DNA of 64,000 bases from Geobacter sp. AOG1 (GCF_019972315.1 NZ_BLIZ01000001.1:1748513-1812512); one strand, 5' to 3'; positions 8,200 to 17,369 are shown, counted from the first letter of the stretch. The notes: a model not told the origin generated them from the sequence alone. Made by a program: numbers and translations.

Positions 8200-9645
8200 C
8201 TAATCTTTCTTAACTTCGATGCCCAGCTCCTGTATCTTCTTCCTCAACGTATTGCGGTTGATGCCGAGGATGTCGGCGGCCCGCACCTGGTTGCCACGGG
8301 TCTTCTCCAGGACAAAGCGTATCAGGGGGCGCTCAACCTGTTCCAGCACCATCGTGTGGACATCGCCGCTCTCCATTTTGTCCATGTTGGAAAAGCAGCT
8401 GCGCAGCTTGATGTCGACGATCCCTTCCAGGGAGAGTTCCTCGTTGGCCACCCGCTCTCCGCTTCCCTTCTGCCGGCGCAGGCTGGGGAAGTCGGGTGCC
8501 GTGAGAAGCAGGTCGGAAGAGAGGATCACCGCTCGCTTGATGGTGTTCTCCAGTTCCCGCACGTTTCCCGGCCAGTTGTGGTCCGACAGGAGCTGGTAGG
8601 CGTCGGAGGAGCACTGTTTCAGCGGGGTTTCCAGTTCTGCACATGCCTTCTGGAGGAAGTACTCTGCCAGCTGGTGGATATCCTCTTTCCGCTCACGGAG
8701 GGGGACCAGTTGGATCGGCACCACGTTGAGGCGGTAGAACAGATCTTCCCGAAACTCCTTCTGCCGTACCTTTTCCTCCAGGTCCTGATTCGTCGCGGCA
8801 ACGATCCGGACATCAACGGAGATGTTCTGACTCCCCCCGGTCCGGGTGACTTCCTTTTCCTGGAGGACCCGAAGTATCTTGGCCTGGAGGTCCAGTGGCA
8901 TGTCGCCGATCTCGTCCAGGAAGATGGTGCCACCGTTGGCCTGCTCGAATTTTCCCAGCTTGCGCTCCACGGCGCCGGTGAAGGCCCCCTTCTCGAAGCC
9001 GAACAGTTCTGACTCCAGGAGCTCTTTTGGGATGGCGGCACAGTTCAGGGCAATGAACGGCTTGCCGAGCCGTTTGGAGTTGAAGTGAATCGCCCGGGCG
9101 ATGAGTTCCTTGCCGGTTCCCGACTCCCCCTGGATCAGGACGGTGACGTCGGAGGGAGCTACCTTGCCGATGGTCTTGTACACCTCGCGCATGGCTGGCG
9201 AGTTGCCGATGATGGTCTTTTCCAGCTGGTAGCGGTCCTTCAGTTCCTCCTTGAGGACCGTAACCTGTGAGGTCATCTCCTGTGCCCGGTTGACCTTCTC
9301 CACGATGGCGTCGATCACGTCCAGGTCGAAGGGCTTGGTGATGTAATCGTACGCCCCCCGCTTCATGGCCTCCACGGCGTTCTTCATGCTCGCCTCGGCG
9401 GTCATGATTACGACGAGCAGGTCGCTTTTCAGTTCCCGTACCCGGTCGAGCAGTTCCAGACCGGTCAGGCCGGGCATCTTGATGTCCAGGATGGCCATGT
9501 CGTAACTATTGGCCTGGATGAGGCGCAACGCCTCGTCCCCGTCCCGGGCCAGGTCGACGCTGAACCCCTTCTTCCTCAGGGCCTTGGAAAGGACCCAGCG
9601 CATGCTCTCTTCGTCATCGGCGACCAGAATTCTGTTGATGGACAT
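8200..9645 (-). CDS. ntrC: NtrC-type sigma-54 response regulator
   Basis: This 481-residue protein has a receiver domain (1-120, phospho-acceptor Asp54), an AAA+ sigma-54 activator domain (about 140-380) with Walker A GESGTGKE, the RNA-polymerase-contacting GAFTGA loop and Walker B IFLDEIGDM, and a C-terminal Fis-type helix-turn-helix (AADILGINRNTLRKK). It activates sigma-54 promoters when phosphorylated. It follows a PAS histidine kinase and a dus gene, the classical nifR3-ntrB-ntrC order, so a role in nitrogen control is inferred. A related acetoacetate- or Zra-type regulator is less likely. Confidence 0.9.
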   Translation of the reverse strand: MSINRILVADDEESMRWVLSKALRKKGFSVDLARDGDEALRLIQANSYDMAILDIKMPGLTGLELLDRVRELKSDLLVVIMTAEASMKNAVEAMKRGAYDYITKPFDLDVIDAIVEKVNRAQEMTSQVTVLKEELKDRYQLEKTIIGNSPAMREVYKTIGKVAPSDVTVLIQGESGTGKELIARAIHFNSKRLGKPFIALNCAAIPKELLESELFGFEKGAFTGAVERKLGKFEQANGGTIFLDEIGDMPLDLQAKILRVLQEKEVTRTGGSQNISVDVRIVAATNQDLEEKVRQKEFREDLFYRLNVVPIQLVPLRERKEDIHQLAEYFLQKACAELETPLKQCSSDAYQLLSDHNWPGNVRELENTIKRAVILSSDLLLTAPDFPSLRRQKGSGERVANEELSLEGIVDIKLRSCFSNMDKMESGDVHTMVLEQVERPLIRFVLEKTRGNQVRAADILGINRNTLRKKIQELGIEVKKD

Positions 9646-9658
9646 AAGTAAAACCTCT

Positions 9659-9732
9659 GTTCAAGGTTCAAGGTTCAAAGTTCGAGGTTCACGTCTTGCA
9701 ACGTTGAACGTGGAACATTGAACGTTGAACGG
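9659..9732. repeat. Two heptamer arrays facing each other
   Basis: 9659-9693 is five degenerate copies of GTTCAAG at exact 7-base spacing. 9701-9732 is four copies of ACGTTGA-like heptamers. The second array is roughly the inverse of the first (TTGAAC versus GTTCAA), so the pair could fold. It fills the gap between the ntrB-like and ntrC-like genes. Confidence 0.85.
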
Positions 9733-9735
9733 ATT

Positions 9736-10824
9736 TTATTGGATTAACGGCAACATGACGGTGAACGTCGTCCCCCGCCCCGGTTCCGACTCCACTTTGA
9801 TCATTCCCCGGTGCTCGGCGACGATTTTCTGGCAGATGGCGAGGCCGAGGCCGGTTCCCTTGCTCTTGGTGGTGTAGAAGGGGGTGAAGAGGTGCTCAAG
9901 CTGCTCTTTGCCGATACCCGGTCCGTCGTCGGATACCTCTATAGCCACCATGCGGGAGCGCCGTTCCCCCTTCTGGGTCATGCTGTAGTCGGCGAGGACC
10001 CGGCTGCTCACCCGGACCTGTCCCGTATCACCCACTGCCTCTACGCCGTTCTTGATCAGGTTGAGGAAGAGCTGGGTCAGGAGCGCCTCGTCCGCGAGGA
10101 TTGGCGGGATGCTCGGGTCGAACTGTTGCTGGAACGTGATCTCCCGGTCGTCCACCGAACGTTTCTGAAGAACGATGATGTCGCCGAGTATCTTGTGGAG
10201 GTTGACGGGGGCAAGCTCCAGCTTGCGGGGGGCCGCCAGTTCCAGGAGTTCCTCGACGATCCGGTTGACCCTCTGCACCTCCTTGAGGACTACCCGGAGA
10301 TAGTCCCGCTGTTCACTCCCCTCCGGCAGTTCCATGGCCAGGAGTTGGGCCGCCCCCTTGATGCCGCCGAGAGGGTTCTTGATCTCGTGGGCAAGGCCTG
10401 CCGCCAGGGCTCCCAGGGATGAAAGCCGGTCGGCATGGCGTACCGCCTCCTCCAGGTCCCTGATGTTGGTAAGGTCACGCAGGAGGAGAATGGTGCCGAT
10501 CCGTTCACCGTTTGCCATCAGGAGGGGGGAGGTGGTGGCACCAACCGGGATGGGGTGGCCGGTTTTCTTCAGCACGATGTTCTCGTGGTCGGAAATGGTC
10601 ATCCCGGTACGGGTGGTTTTCTCGATCATCTCCAGGAGAAGGTCCTCTCCACGGAACAGCGATGTGAAGTGCAATCCCATCGCCTGGCGCCGGGAAACTC
10701 CTACCAGTTCCTCCGCCGCCGGGTTGATGAGGGTTATGCCCCCCTCCTCGGCTATAACGACCACGCCGTCGCCGACGCTGTCGATAACGTTGGCGTAATA
10801 ATCCTGGAGATGGTTAACGGCCAT
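9736..10824 (-). CDS. ntrB: NtrB-type PAS histidine kinase
   Basis: This 362-residue cytoplasmic sensor kinase has a PAS domain (about 10-120) and a HisKA domain with phospho-accepting His146 in AHEIKNPL. The HATPase domain has the N box (NLIKNGVEA), G1 (SDDGPGIG) and G2 (GTGLGLAI). It should phosphorylate the adjacent sigma-54 regulator. The start at 10824 overlaps the dus stop by 11 bases, implying translational coupling. There are no membrane spans, which fits NtrB rather than an envelope sensor. The assignment to nitrogen control rests on gene order. Confidence 0.88.
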   Translation of the reverse strand: MAVNHLQDYYANVIDSVGDGVVVIAEEGGITLINPAAEELVGVSRRQAMGLHFTSLFRGEDLLLEMIEKTTRTGMTISDHENIVLKKTGHPIPVGATTSPLLMANGERIGTILLLRDLTNIRDLEEAVRHADRLSSLGALAAGLAHEIKNPLGGIKGAAQLLAMELPEGSEQRDYLRVVLKEVQRVNRIVEELLELAAPRKLELAPVNLHKILGDIIVLQKRSVDDREITFQQQFDPSIPPILADEALLTQLFLNLIKNGVEAVGDTGQVRVSSRVLADYSMTQKGERRSRMVAIEVSDDGPGIGKEQLEHLFTPFYTTKSKGTGLGLAICQKIVAEHRGMIKVESEPGRGTTFTVMLPLIQ

Positions 10825-11794
10825 GGACCGTACCCCCGAAAAAATCCTCCACGGCAGCGACGACCGCCGCCTTCCCCGTGATGCGGTTGATCTGGTCCCG
10901 GAACTGGGCGGCGCCGGCAAGGCCCCGGGCATACCACGAAAGATGTTTTCTCATCTCCCGCAGGGCAACCCGTTCACCCGTGAGTTCGATGAAGATATCC
11001 ATGTGGCGCAGGGCAACCGCAAGCCGCTCCGCAGGAGTCGGAATCACCGGCTCCTCACCATTCAGGAGAGCGGCCGCTTCCCGGAACAGCCAGGGGTTTC
11101 CCAATGCGCCACGGGCCAGCATGATGCCATCGCAGCCGGTTTCCCCGATCATGCGGGCCACATCCGCCGCCGTGAACAGGTCGCCGCTGCCGATGACCGG
11201 GATGGTAACGGCTTCTTTCAGGGCGGTGATCTTCTCCCAGTCGGCATGCCCCTCGAACATCTGGGAACGGCTGCGGGGGTGGAGGGTGATGGCGTCGCAC
11301 CCTTCGGCTGCGGCGATGCGACCGATTTCCAGGAAGTTGTCACTGTCGGCGCCCCAGCCGGTCCGGATTTTCACCGTCAGGGGGAGGGGGGTGGCACGAC
11401 GAACCTCCCTGACGATGGCTGCCACCTTCCCGGGTTCCCGCAGAAGCGCGCTGCCTGCCCCGCTGTTGACCACCTTGCGGACCGGGCATCCCATGTTGAT
11501 GTCGAGGAGATCGCCGTAACCTTCCACCAGCCGGGCCCCTTCAGCCAGAAGCACGGGGTCGTCACCGAACAGCTGGATCCCCAGTGGCCGGTCCGCCGGT
11601 GTGCTGGCAAGAAGACCGAAGGTCTTTTTCCCGTCACGTACCAGGCCGTTGACGCTCACCATTTCGGTGAATGCCAGGCTGGCACCGCATTCCCGGGCCA
11701 TGAGCCGCATCGGGAGGTTGGTTATGCCGGCCATGGGCGCCAGCAGCAGGTTGTTGGGAAGCCGAAGCGAACCGATTACAAGGGGTTGTACCAT
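10814..11794 (-). CDS. dusB: tRNA-dihydrouridine synthase (DusB/NifR3)
   Basis: This 326-residue FMN enzyme reduces uridine to dihydrouridine in tRNA. The N-terminal LLLAPMAGITNLPMR segment and the active-site Cys103 in NMGCPV are visible, as are the TVKIRTGW and GSGDLF flavin-binding strands. It is the first gene of the operon with the histidine kinase and sigma-54 regulator, the NifR3 context known from proteobacteria. Confidence 0.93.
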   Translation of the reverse strand: MVQPLVIGSLRLPNNLLLAPMAGITNLPMRLMARECGASLAFTEMVSVNGLVRDGKKTFGLLASTPADRPLGIQLFGDDPVLLAEGARLVEGYGDLLDINMGCPVRKVVNSGAGSALLREPGKVAAIVREVRRATPLPLTVKIRTGWGADSDNFLEIGRIAAAEGCDAITLHPRSRSQMFEGHADWEKITALKEAVTIPVIGSGDLFTAADVARMIGETGCDGIMLARGALGNPWLFREAAALLNGEEPVIPTPAERLAVALRHMDIFIELTGERVALREMRKHLSWYARGLAGAAQFRDQINRITGKAAVVAAVEDFFGGTVHGR

Positions 11795-11996
11795 GAAAAA
11801 TATCTATTCCGGGAAAGCTTTTGCCTAATTTTTGTGCATACTAGCATACGCCGGAAAAAAGGCAAGGGAATTTTACCCCCCGTACCGACCCCCGACAAAT
11901 GGGGGAAATCGGGCTGCCACCGGCCGTTCACGTTCCCATTGACATTTCCGTTGTCGCCGGGTACCCTTCTCTGCATCTATCGGGAGGGTGTACGGC

Positions 11997-12245
11997 TTGC
12001 GCATAAGTTACGAAACAGCGGGATCCTGTGCCAAGAGGATCGACATAGAAATCGAGGCGGGAGTTATCGTGGATACCGTATTCGTCGATGGCTGTCCCGG
12101 AAATACCCGGGCAGTGGCCGCGCTGGTAAAAGGGATGCCGGTTGCCGATGCGATTCGGCGTCTCAAAGGTATCGCCTGCCAGGGGGACACCTCCTGCCCG
12201 GACCAGTTGGCAAGGGCTTTGGAGGCAACGGTATTCAAAGGGTAG
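11997..12245 (+). CDS. TSCPD-domain (TIGR03905-like) small protein
   Basis: This is a small protein of about 82 residues with the typical pattern SYETAGSCAKRI...DTVFVDGCPGNTRAV...GDTSCPDQL, including the C-terminal TSCPD motif. The same fold occurs at the end of some class II ribonucleotide reductases, and the stand-alone form has no firm function. I prefer the TTG at 11997 (GGGAGG nine bases upstream, protein beginning RISYE). A GTG at 11988 would abut the ribosome binding site. Confidence 0.8.
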   Translation: MRISYETAGSCAKRIDIEIEAGVIVDTVFVDGCPGNTRAVAALVKGMPVADAIRRLKGIACQGDTSCPDQLARALEATVFKG

Positions 12246-12317
12246 AGGCTCCCGGCGAAGGATGGGACGGAAAGCGGCTCCCCTACATATCAGCTAATCA
12301 TGATTAACGAGGGTGTG

Positions 12318-12584
12318 ATGGAACTGGTCGGCGGGTTCATGGTGATGGTTTCGATCGTGGGGTTTTTTCTCACGGTCCTCTGGTTCGTTCTCCCCTTTGT
12401 GATTTTTGCCATGAAGGGAAAACTTGACCGGAGCCATATCATTCTGGAAGACATTGAAAAACGGCTGACGGCAATCGAGGCGCGGCTCGACATGGTCGTT
12501 CCCCTTGCTTCGGCAGCTAGTAATTCGGAAGTTTCGACCGAAATCCCGCCTTCTCAAGCGCCTCCGTCATCTGGCGGGGAGTAA
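12318..12584 (+). CDS. Small single-TM protein with coiled coil
   Basis: This is a small protein of about 88 residues. One hydrophobic segment (residues ~4-32, GGFMVMVSIVGFFLTVLWFVLPFVIF; quoted here only as a span) is followed by a predicted helical segment (LEDIEKRLTAIEARLD) and a low-complexity tail. An ATG at 12300 is possible, but the ATG at 12318 has GAGG upstream. Its last 68 bases overlap the convergent metal-binding protein gene. Function is unknown. Confidence 0.6.
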   Translation: MELVGGFMVMVSIVGFFLTVLWFVLPFVIFAMKGKLDRSHIILEDIEKRLTAIEARLDMVVPLASAASNSEVSTEIPPSQAPPSSGGE

Positions 12585-12825
12585 CCTTCCTCCCGTCGTA
12601 CCTGACCTCGACGAGGTTTTTCTTCATGTCGACCTTCACATCTGCAACTCCTTCCAGCTTGAAGAGCGTTTTTTCAACGTTCTTCTGACAGGAAGAGCAC
12701 ATCATGCCGTGCACGGTCAGGGCTACCGATGTCTGGCCCGCTTTTCCCTCATCCCCCTGCGCAAGGGGTATTCCCACGGAAATCACCAGCGCAATCACTC
12801 CTGCCGTAATCAGCCTCATCATCAT
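12517..12825 (-). CDS. Exported heavy-metal-associated (HMA) protein
   Basis: This 102-residue protein has a signal peptide (to about residue 24, PLAQG) and a single HMA domain carrying GMMCSSC, the CxxC metal-binding motif of CopZ/MerP-type chaperones. Export makes it MerP-like in location, probably binding copper, mercury or zinc in the periplasm; no transporter is adjacent. Its ATG overlaps the TGA of the upstream HD-GYP gene (ATGA type), so the two are translationally coupled. Confidence 0.85.
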   Translation of the reverse strand: MMMRLITAGVIALVISVGIPLAQGDEGKAGQTSVALTVHGMMCSSCQKNVEKTLFKLEGVADVKVDMKKNLVEVRYDGRKVTPRQMTEALEKAGFRSKLPNY

Positions 12826-14468
12826 TGTTCTTCCTTGTCCTGGTTTGGCGGTGGTTTGACCGCCTCCATGATTCGCGTTATGGCGCGTGAGAAATGTTCC
12901 ACGACCACCGGGTCGAACTGGCTCCCCGCGCACCGGCGGAGTTCGTAAAGGGCTTCAGTTACCGAATGGCCCGGTTTGTAGGGACGTTCGGCCACCATGG
13001 CGTCGAAAGCGTCGGTGACCCCGATGATGCGCGCCTCCAGCGGAATGGCTTCTCCCTTGAGCCCGGCTGGATAACCGGATCCGTCATACCTTTCGTGGTG
13101 GTGAAGGATGCCGGGGATTACGTCCCGAAGTTGTTCTATGGGGGCGAGTATGGCCACCCCTTTTTCCGGATGCAGACGCATGGGGGGGAATTCGTCTTCC
13201 ATGAGTGCCGCCGGTTTGTCGAGCAGGGCCTCGATAATGCCGATTTTCCCGATGTCATGGAGCAGCCCCCCAAGGCGCACCCGTTCCACCACGTCATTGG
13301 AAAGACCCATCTCCCGGGCGAGGCGGGTGGACATTTGCATGACCCGTACCGAGTGTCCCTTCGTCCAGGAGGATTTGGCGTCGATGGCGTTTGCCAGGCT
13401 GGTGACCGTGCTGATGAAGAGGATGTGGAGATCTTCGTAGAGCCGTGCGTTGCCGAGGGCTACCGCCATCTGGGAGGCGATCTTCTCGATGGTGAAGGTG
13501 GCCTCCGGTGTGAACTGCCCTGCATCCGTATCCCCTAGGAGGAGCACGCCGTCGATCCGGTCTTTTGACAGAAGCGGGATGGCAAAAAGAGACTTGATGC
13601 CTGCCTCCATCAGGCGGCGGTCCACGGGACTGAGTCGTTCGCGCGCCGTCAGGTCGCCGATTCGCTGGCTGGACTGGCGGGCAAAGGCCGCACCGGCTGT
13701 CGAGCGACCTCTGATGCGCGAGCCTGGCTGCATTTCCGGGGGAACGGTGATGCCGTTGCCATGAATAGCCGTTATCTCCAGGTCCTCTCCCTCCACCTGG
13801 AGGATGGCCACCAGTTCGGAGCGGGTGATGCGCTCGATGTGCTGCATGGCCGTTTCCATGATCTTTTCCCGGGAGAGGGAGGAGGAGATTGCCTTGTTGA
13901 TCTCGTCCAGGGTCATGATGACGTCGATCCGGCCGGCCAGTTCGATGGCCATGTCCAGGGTTTCGTCGAACAGGCGCATATGGGAAACCACCAGGGCGGC
14001 ATGGGAGACCATATCCCTGATTATGGCGATCTCGTCATCGGAAAAAGGAGGGAGTTTCCGTTCCCGGGAGACGAACACCGCCCCCAGTACCTGGTTGCGG
14101 ACGATCATCGGCACGGCCAGCAGGTTGACGTCGCGCAGGATGCGGCGGAAGCGCGGATTGAGGAGTTGGGAACTGCCGGTGTCGGTGATGAGAAGGTGTT
14201 GTTTCTTCTGCAACAGACCTTTGATAAGGGGGATGGTGGCCGATGCGAGGGGCATCGTCCGGAATACCGGCTGGAAACGGCGGGGGAGTCCCGCGCTGTG
14301 CACGGGGGTGAAATCGCGCCGGTCCCGATCGAAAAAATAGGCCGCCGTCCAGCGACTCTTGACCATTTTCCTGAGCAGGCGGGAGAGGTCCTTCACCACC
14401 TCGTCGATGTCGTCGAGGTTGCTGAGGCGCTCGCTCCCTTCGATGATGGATTTGAAGATGTCGGCCAT
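12822..14468 (-). CDS. GAF-GAF-HD-GYP cyclic-di-GMP phosphodiesterase
   Basis: This 548-residue protein has two GAF domains (about 20-165 and 190-345) and a C-terminal HD-GYP domain. The HD motif is in LLHDIGKIG, and the second metal-binding stretch HHHERYDGSGYP carries the GYP signature. It should hydrolyse cyclic di-GMP, opposing the GGDEF protein encoded at 3338. There is no membrane segment. Downstream it is coupled by a 4-base overlap to an exported metal-binding protein, an unexplained pairing. Confidence 0.9.
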   Translation of the reverse strand: MADIFKSIIEGSERLSNLDDIDEVVKDLSRLLRKMVKSRWTAAYFFDRDRRDFTPVHSAGLPRRFQPVFRTMPLASATIPLIKGLLQKKQHLLITDTGSSQLLNPRFRRILRDVNLLAVPMIVRNQVLGAVFVSRERKLPPFSDDEIAIIRDMVSHAALVVSHMRLFDETLDMAIELAGRIDVIMTLDEINKAISSSLSREKIMETAMQHIERITRSELVAILQVEGEDLEITAIHGNGITVPPEMQPGSRIRGRSTAGAAFARQSSQRIGDLTARERLSPVDRRLMEAGIKSLFAIPLLSKDRIDGVLLLGDTDAGQFTPEATFTIEKIASQMAVALGNARLYEDLHILFISTVTSLANAIDAKSSWTKGHSVRVMQMSTRLAREMGLSNDVVERVRLGGLLHDIGKIGIIEALLDKPAALMEDEFPPMRLHPEKGVAILAPIEQLRDVIPGILHHHERYDGSGYPAGLKGEAIPLEARIIGVTDAFDAMVAERPYKPGHSVTEALYELRRCAGSQFDPVVVEHFSRAITRIMEAVKPPPNQDKEEQ

Positions 14469-14603
14469 GGGTGTTGTACCGTCCGTAGTGAATTAAACCA
14501 CAAAATTGGCCATAGTGCTTGCCAAAACAAGGATTTTTTATTACTATCCACCCTGTTTCCCCTCTGTTTCCGAGACGCCGGTGGCGCGGTCCGAAGGGGA
14601 TGC

Positions 14604-14728
14604 ATACCAATTTCAGATCAAGGATGAAATCAAGGCGGCGAGGATTGAGGCGACGCAGGCGTACAGGCAGTACGTTGAGGAGCCGAAGACGAGCCAACGC
14701 AGATAGCGCCTTGATGTGGAATTGGTAT
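14604..14728. repeat. 125-bp element with 20-bp inverted ends
   Basis: The left end (14604-14623) and right end (14709-14728) are inverted repeats, ATACCAATTtCagATCAAGG against CCTTGATgtGgAATTGGTAT. The inside holds no gene. The size and ends look like a miniature inverted-repeat element. It takes up most of the 295-base gap before fabI and may contribute promoter sequence through its TATAAC edge. Confidence 0.8.
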
Positions 14729-14763
14729 AACCAGCATGTAGAAGCGAGGAGGATGTCATACAC

Positions 14764-15531
14764 ATGGGGATTTTGCAGGGTAAAAAGGCGGTCATTTTCG
14801 GTGTCGCCAACGAGAAAAGTATTGCCTGGGCCGTGGCCGAGGCGTTCAAGCGTGAAGGGGCCGAACTGGCCTTTACCTATGCCAATGAGACGGTGGCCAA
14901 GCGGGTCATCCCCCTGGCCGAGAGTATCGGGTCCACCCTGGTACTCCCCTGCGACGTGCGGAGCGACGACGAGATCAGGGATACCTTCGGCAAGATCGGA
15001 TCGGCCTGGGGGGGGATCGACTGTCTTGTCCATTCCATTGCCTTTGCCAACCGGGAAGAGCTGAAGGGATCGTTCCTCAATACGAGCAGGGAAGGTTTTT
15101 CCATGGCCCTGGACATCAGTGCCTACTCCCTCATTGCCCTCGTCAAGGAGGCAATGCCGCTCATGAAGGAGGGGGGGAGCGTGATGACCATGACCTATTA
15201 TGGTGGCCAGAAGGTTTTTCCGAACTACAACGTGATGGGGGTTGCCAAAGCAGCGTTGGAGATGAGCGTCCGCTACCTTGCCGAGACGGTCGGCCAGGAA
15301 GGTATCCGGGTCAATGCCATATCTGCCGGGCCGCTCAAGACCCTTGCCTCTGCGGGGGTCGGCGGTTTTAACCAGATCGCCGGCCATGTCGCCGAAAAGG
15401 CGCCGCTCAGGCGCAATATCACCCAGGATGAGGTGGCCGGGGCTGCTCTCTACCTGGCAAGTGACCTGTCACGGGGGGTGACCGGCGAAGTCCATTTCGT
15501 GGACTGTGGGTACAACATCATCGGTCTTTAA
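14764..15531 (+). CDS. fabI: Enoyl-ACP reductase (NADH)
   Basis: This 255-residue short-chain dehydrogenase performs the last step of each fatty-acid elongation round. Catalytic Tyr155 and Lys162 (YNVMGVAK) are present with the FabI-specific Tyr around 145, and the nucleotide-binding start reads VIFGVANEKSIAWA as in FabI rather than FabG. Length matches the family. AGGAGG lies upstream. Confidence 0.96.
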   Translation: MGILQGKKAVIFGVANEKSIAWAVAEAFKREGAELAFTYANETVAKRVIPLAESIGSTLVLPCDVRSDDEIRDTFGKIGSAWGGIDCLVHSIAFANREELKGSFLNTSREGFSMALDISAYSLIALVKEAMPLMKEGGSVMTMTYYGGQKVFPNYNVMGVAKAALEMSVRYLAETVGQEGIRVNAISAGPLKTLASAGVGGFNQIAGHVAEKAPLRRNITQDEVAGAALYLASDLSRGVTGEVHFVDCGYNIIGL

Positions 15532-15538
15532 TGCCCCA

Positions 15539-15600
15539 TTGTAGGGGCAACCCCTGTGGTTGCCCATCGTTAGTGGTAGGCGCGGGTGCCTGCCCTACAA
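15539..15600. repeat. Dispersed 62-bp element ending TTGTAGGG/CCCTACAA
   Basis: The ends TTGTAGGG and CCCTACAA are inverted repeats, and an internal GGGGCAACC...GGTTGCCC pair forms a second short stem. It occupies the whole space between fabI and hflX and reaches into the hflX reading frame. Confidence 0.7.
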
Positions 15601-17271
15601 TCCAGAGGGAAGTCTATCAAACAGCTCCATGGCAACCTCACCGGCCTGAAGCCGAGCCAGCTCAAAGGGATTGAGCGCCTCTACCGGCGCCGTATCGGGA
15701 TTGCCGACGTGGTTTCCCTCGATGTGGCGCGGGAGGTGGCCGAGCTGTCCCGCGATATTCGGCGCCAGATCGGTATCCTGGCCAACCGGTTCGGCGAGAT
15801 CGAGTATGTCATCGTCGGTGACGAGCGGGGGCTCCTCATTCCCGAGCTTCCCGACTACCCCCTCGGCAAGAAGCTCCTGCGCGGCTTGCGGCTCATCCAC
15901 ACCCACCTGAAGGGTGAACCCCTCACCGACGACGACCTTACCGACCTGGCCATGCTCCGGTTCGACCTGATTGCGGCCCTCCTCCTCGATCCCCATGACA
16001 CGACGATCTCCATCCAGAATGCCAGCCTGACCCCTTCTGCCCCCGCTGCTGCTCCCTACAGCGTCGATCCTCCCCAACTCTTAAACCGTTTTCAGTTCGA
16101 TTTCGCAGCCTTCGTCGCCGAGCGGGAAAGCGCCCTTCAGCGTGCCGCCAAGGGGGCCAGAGAGGTGCGGGGTGGTGAGGAGCGGGGAATCCTCGTTTCG
16201 GTGACCACTCAGCCGCCGGGAGAGGCAGCCGATTCCATGGAGGAGTTGAAGGAGCTCGCCCGCACTGCCGGCGTGGAGGTGCTGGATACGCTGATTCAGC
16301 GTCCGCGCCAGTTCAACCCCCGCTACCTCATGGGGGAGGGGAAGATGCGCGAAGTGGTGATCCGCGCACTCCAGTTCGGCGCGACCCTGCTGGTCTTCGA
16401 CCAGGAGCTTTCTCCGGCCCAGGTCCGTTCCATCTCGGAAATGACCGAGTTGAAGGTCATCGACCGGAGCCAGCTGATCCTCGACATATTCGCCCGCCGG
16501 GCCACGAGCCTGGACGGCAAGGTGCAGGTTGAGCTGGCCCAGCTCAAGTACCTTCTCCCCCGCCTGACCGGGAGGGGGGTGCAGATGTCCCGACTCATGG
16601 GGGGTATCGGGGGCCGCGGACCGGGTGAAACGAAGCTCGAAGTGGACCGCCGCCGGATCCGGGACCGGATCGCCAAGCTGGAGAGGGAGTTGGCCGAGCT
16701 GTCCCACGGACGTTACCAGCGCCGGCAGAAACGGGCTCGCTCCGGCCTCCCCATCGTCTCCATCGTCGGCTACACCAACGCGGGTAAATCGACCCTTCTT
16801 AACACCCTTACCCGGAGCGACGTCTTTACCGAAAACCTCCTCTTCGCCACCCTCGACACCTCGACCCGCCGCCTCCGCTTCCCCCGGGAACGGGAGGTAA
16901 TCATCACCGATACGGTCGGTTTCATCCGCTCCCTTCCGCGCTCCCTCATGGGGGCCTTCAAGGCTACCCTGGAAGAGCTTCAGGATGCCGATCTTCTCCT
17001 GCATCTGGTTGACTGCGCGAATCCCCGCTGCGAGGAGCAGATCGCTCAGGTTGAACAGATTCTGGAAGAGTTGGATCTGGCCGACAAGCCGCGCATCCTG
17101 GTGTTCAACAAGAGCGACCAGCTTGCCGAACTGAAACGGCGTGATCCCCTGGCGTTCATGAAGGTGCGCCAGTTGACGCGCCGCTACGGATCCATCAGCA
17201 TTTCCGCCCTGGATGGCGCCACCCTGGAACCCCTTCTCGTGGAGATGGAGCGCCGGTTCTGGCCTTTCTGA
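15586..17271 (+). CDS. hflX: Ribosome-associated GTPase HflX
   Basis: This GTPase of about 560 residues binds the 50S subunit and rescues or splits stalled ribosomes. The N-terminal HflX domain (GRFNPRYLMGEGKM-type region near 245-255 and the RLMGGIGGRGPGETK stretch) precedes the G domain with G1 GYTNAGKST, G3 DTVG and G4 NKSD. The only clear start is GTG 15586, which lies inside a dispersed repeat and has no obvious ribosome binding site. The conserved protein seems to begin near KQLHGNLTGLKP, so the true start is uncertain. Confidence 0.93.
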   Translation: MPALQSRGKSIKQLHGNLTGLKPSQLKGIERLYRRRIGIADVVSLDVAREVAELSRDIRRQIGILANRFGEIEYVIVGDERGLLIPELPDYPLGKKLLRGLRLIHTHLKGEPLTDDDLTDLAMLRFDLIAALLLDPHDTTISIQNASLTPSAPAAAPYSVDPPQLLNRFQFDFAAFVAERESALQRAAKGAREVRGGEERGILVSVTTQPPGEAADSMEELKELARTAGVEVLDTLIQRPRQFNPRYLMGEGKMREVVIRALQFGATLLVFDQELSPAQVRSISEMTELKVIDRSQLILDIFARRATSLDGKVQVELAQLKYLLPRLTGRGVQMSRLMGGIGGRGPGETKLEVDRRRIRDRIAKLERELAELSHGRYQRRQKRARSGLPIVSIVGYTNAGKSTLLNTLTRSDVFTENLLFATLDTSTRRLRFPREREVIITDTVGFIRSLPRSLMGAFKATLEELQDADLLLHLVDCANPRCEEQIAQVEQILEELDLADKPRILVFNKSDQLAELKRRDPLAFMKVRQLTRRYGSISISALDGATLEPLLVEMERRFWPF

Positions 17272-17340
17272 CGCGCTAATCCGCGCCTCCCCGAATCTAA
17301 TTGTCTGCACTTCCGCCTCCCGAGCCGCCGCGCATCCCGA

Positions 17341-17369
17341 TTGACAGCCCGCCAATAATTGACTATACT
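17341..17369 (+). promoter_or_regulatory. Near-consensus sigma-70 promoter
   Basis: TTGACA at 17341 and TATACT at 17364 are spaced by 17 bases. They lie 63 bases before the transglycosylase start codon. This is the best vegetative promoter match I noticed in the window. Confidence 0.75.
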
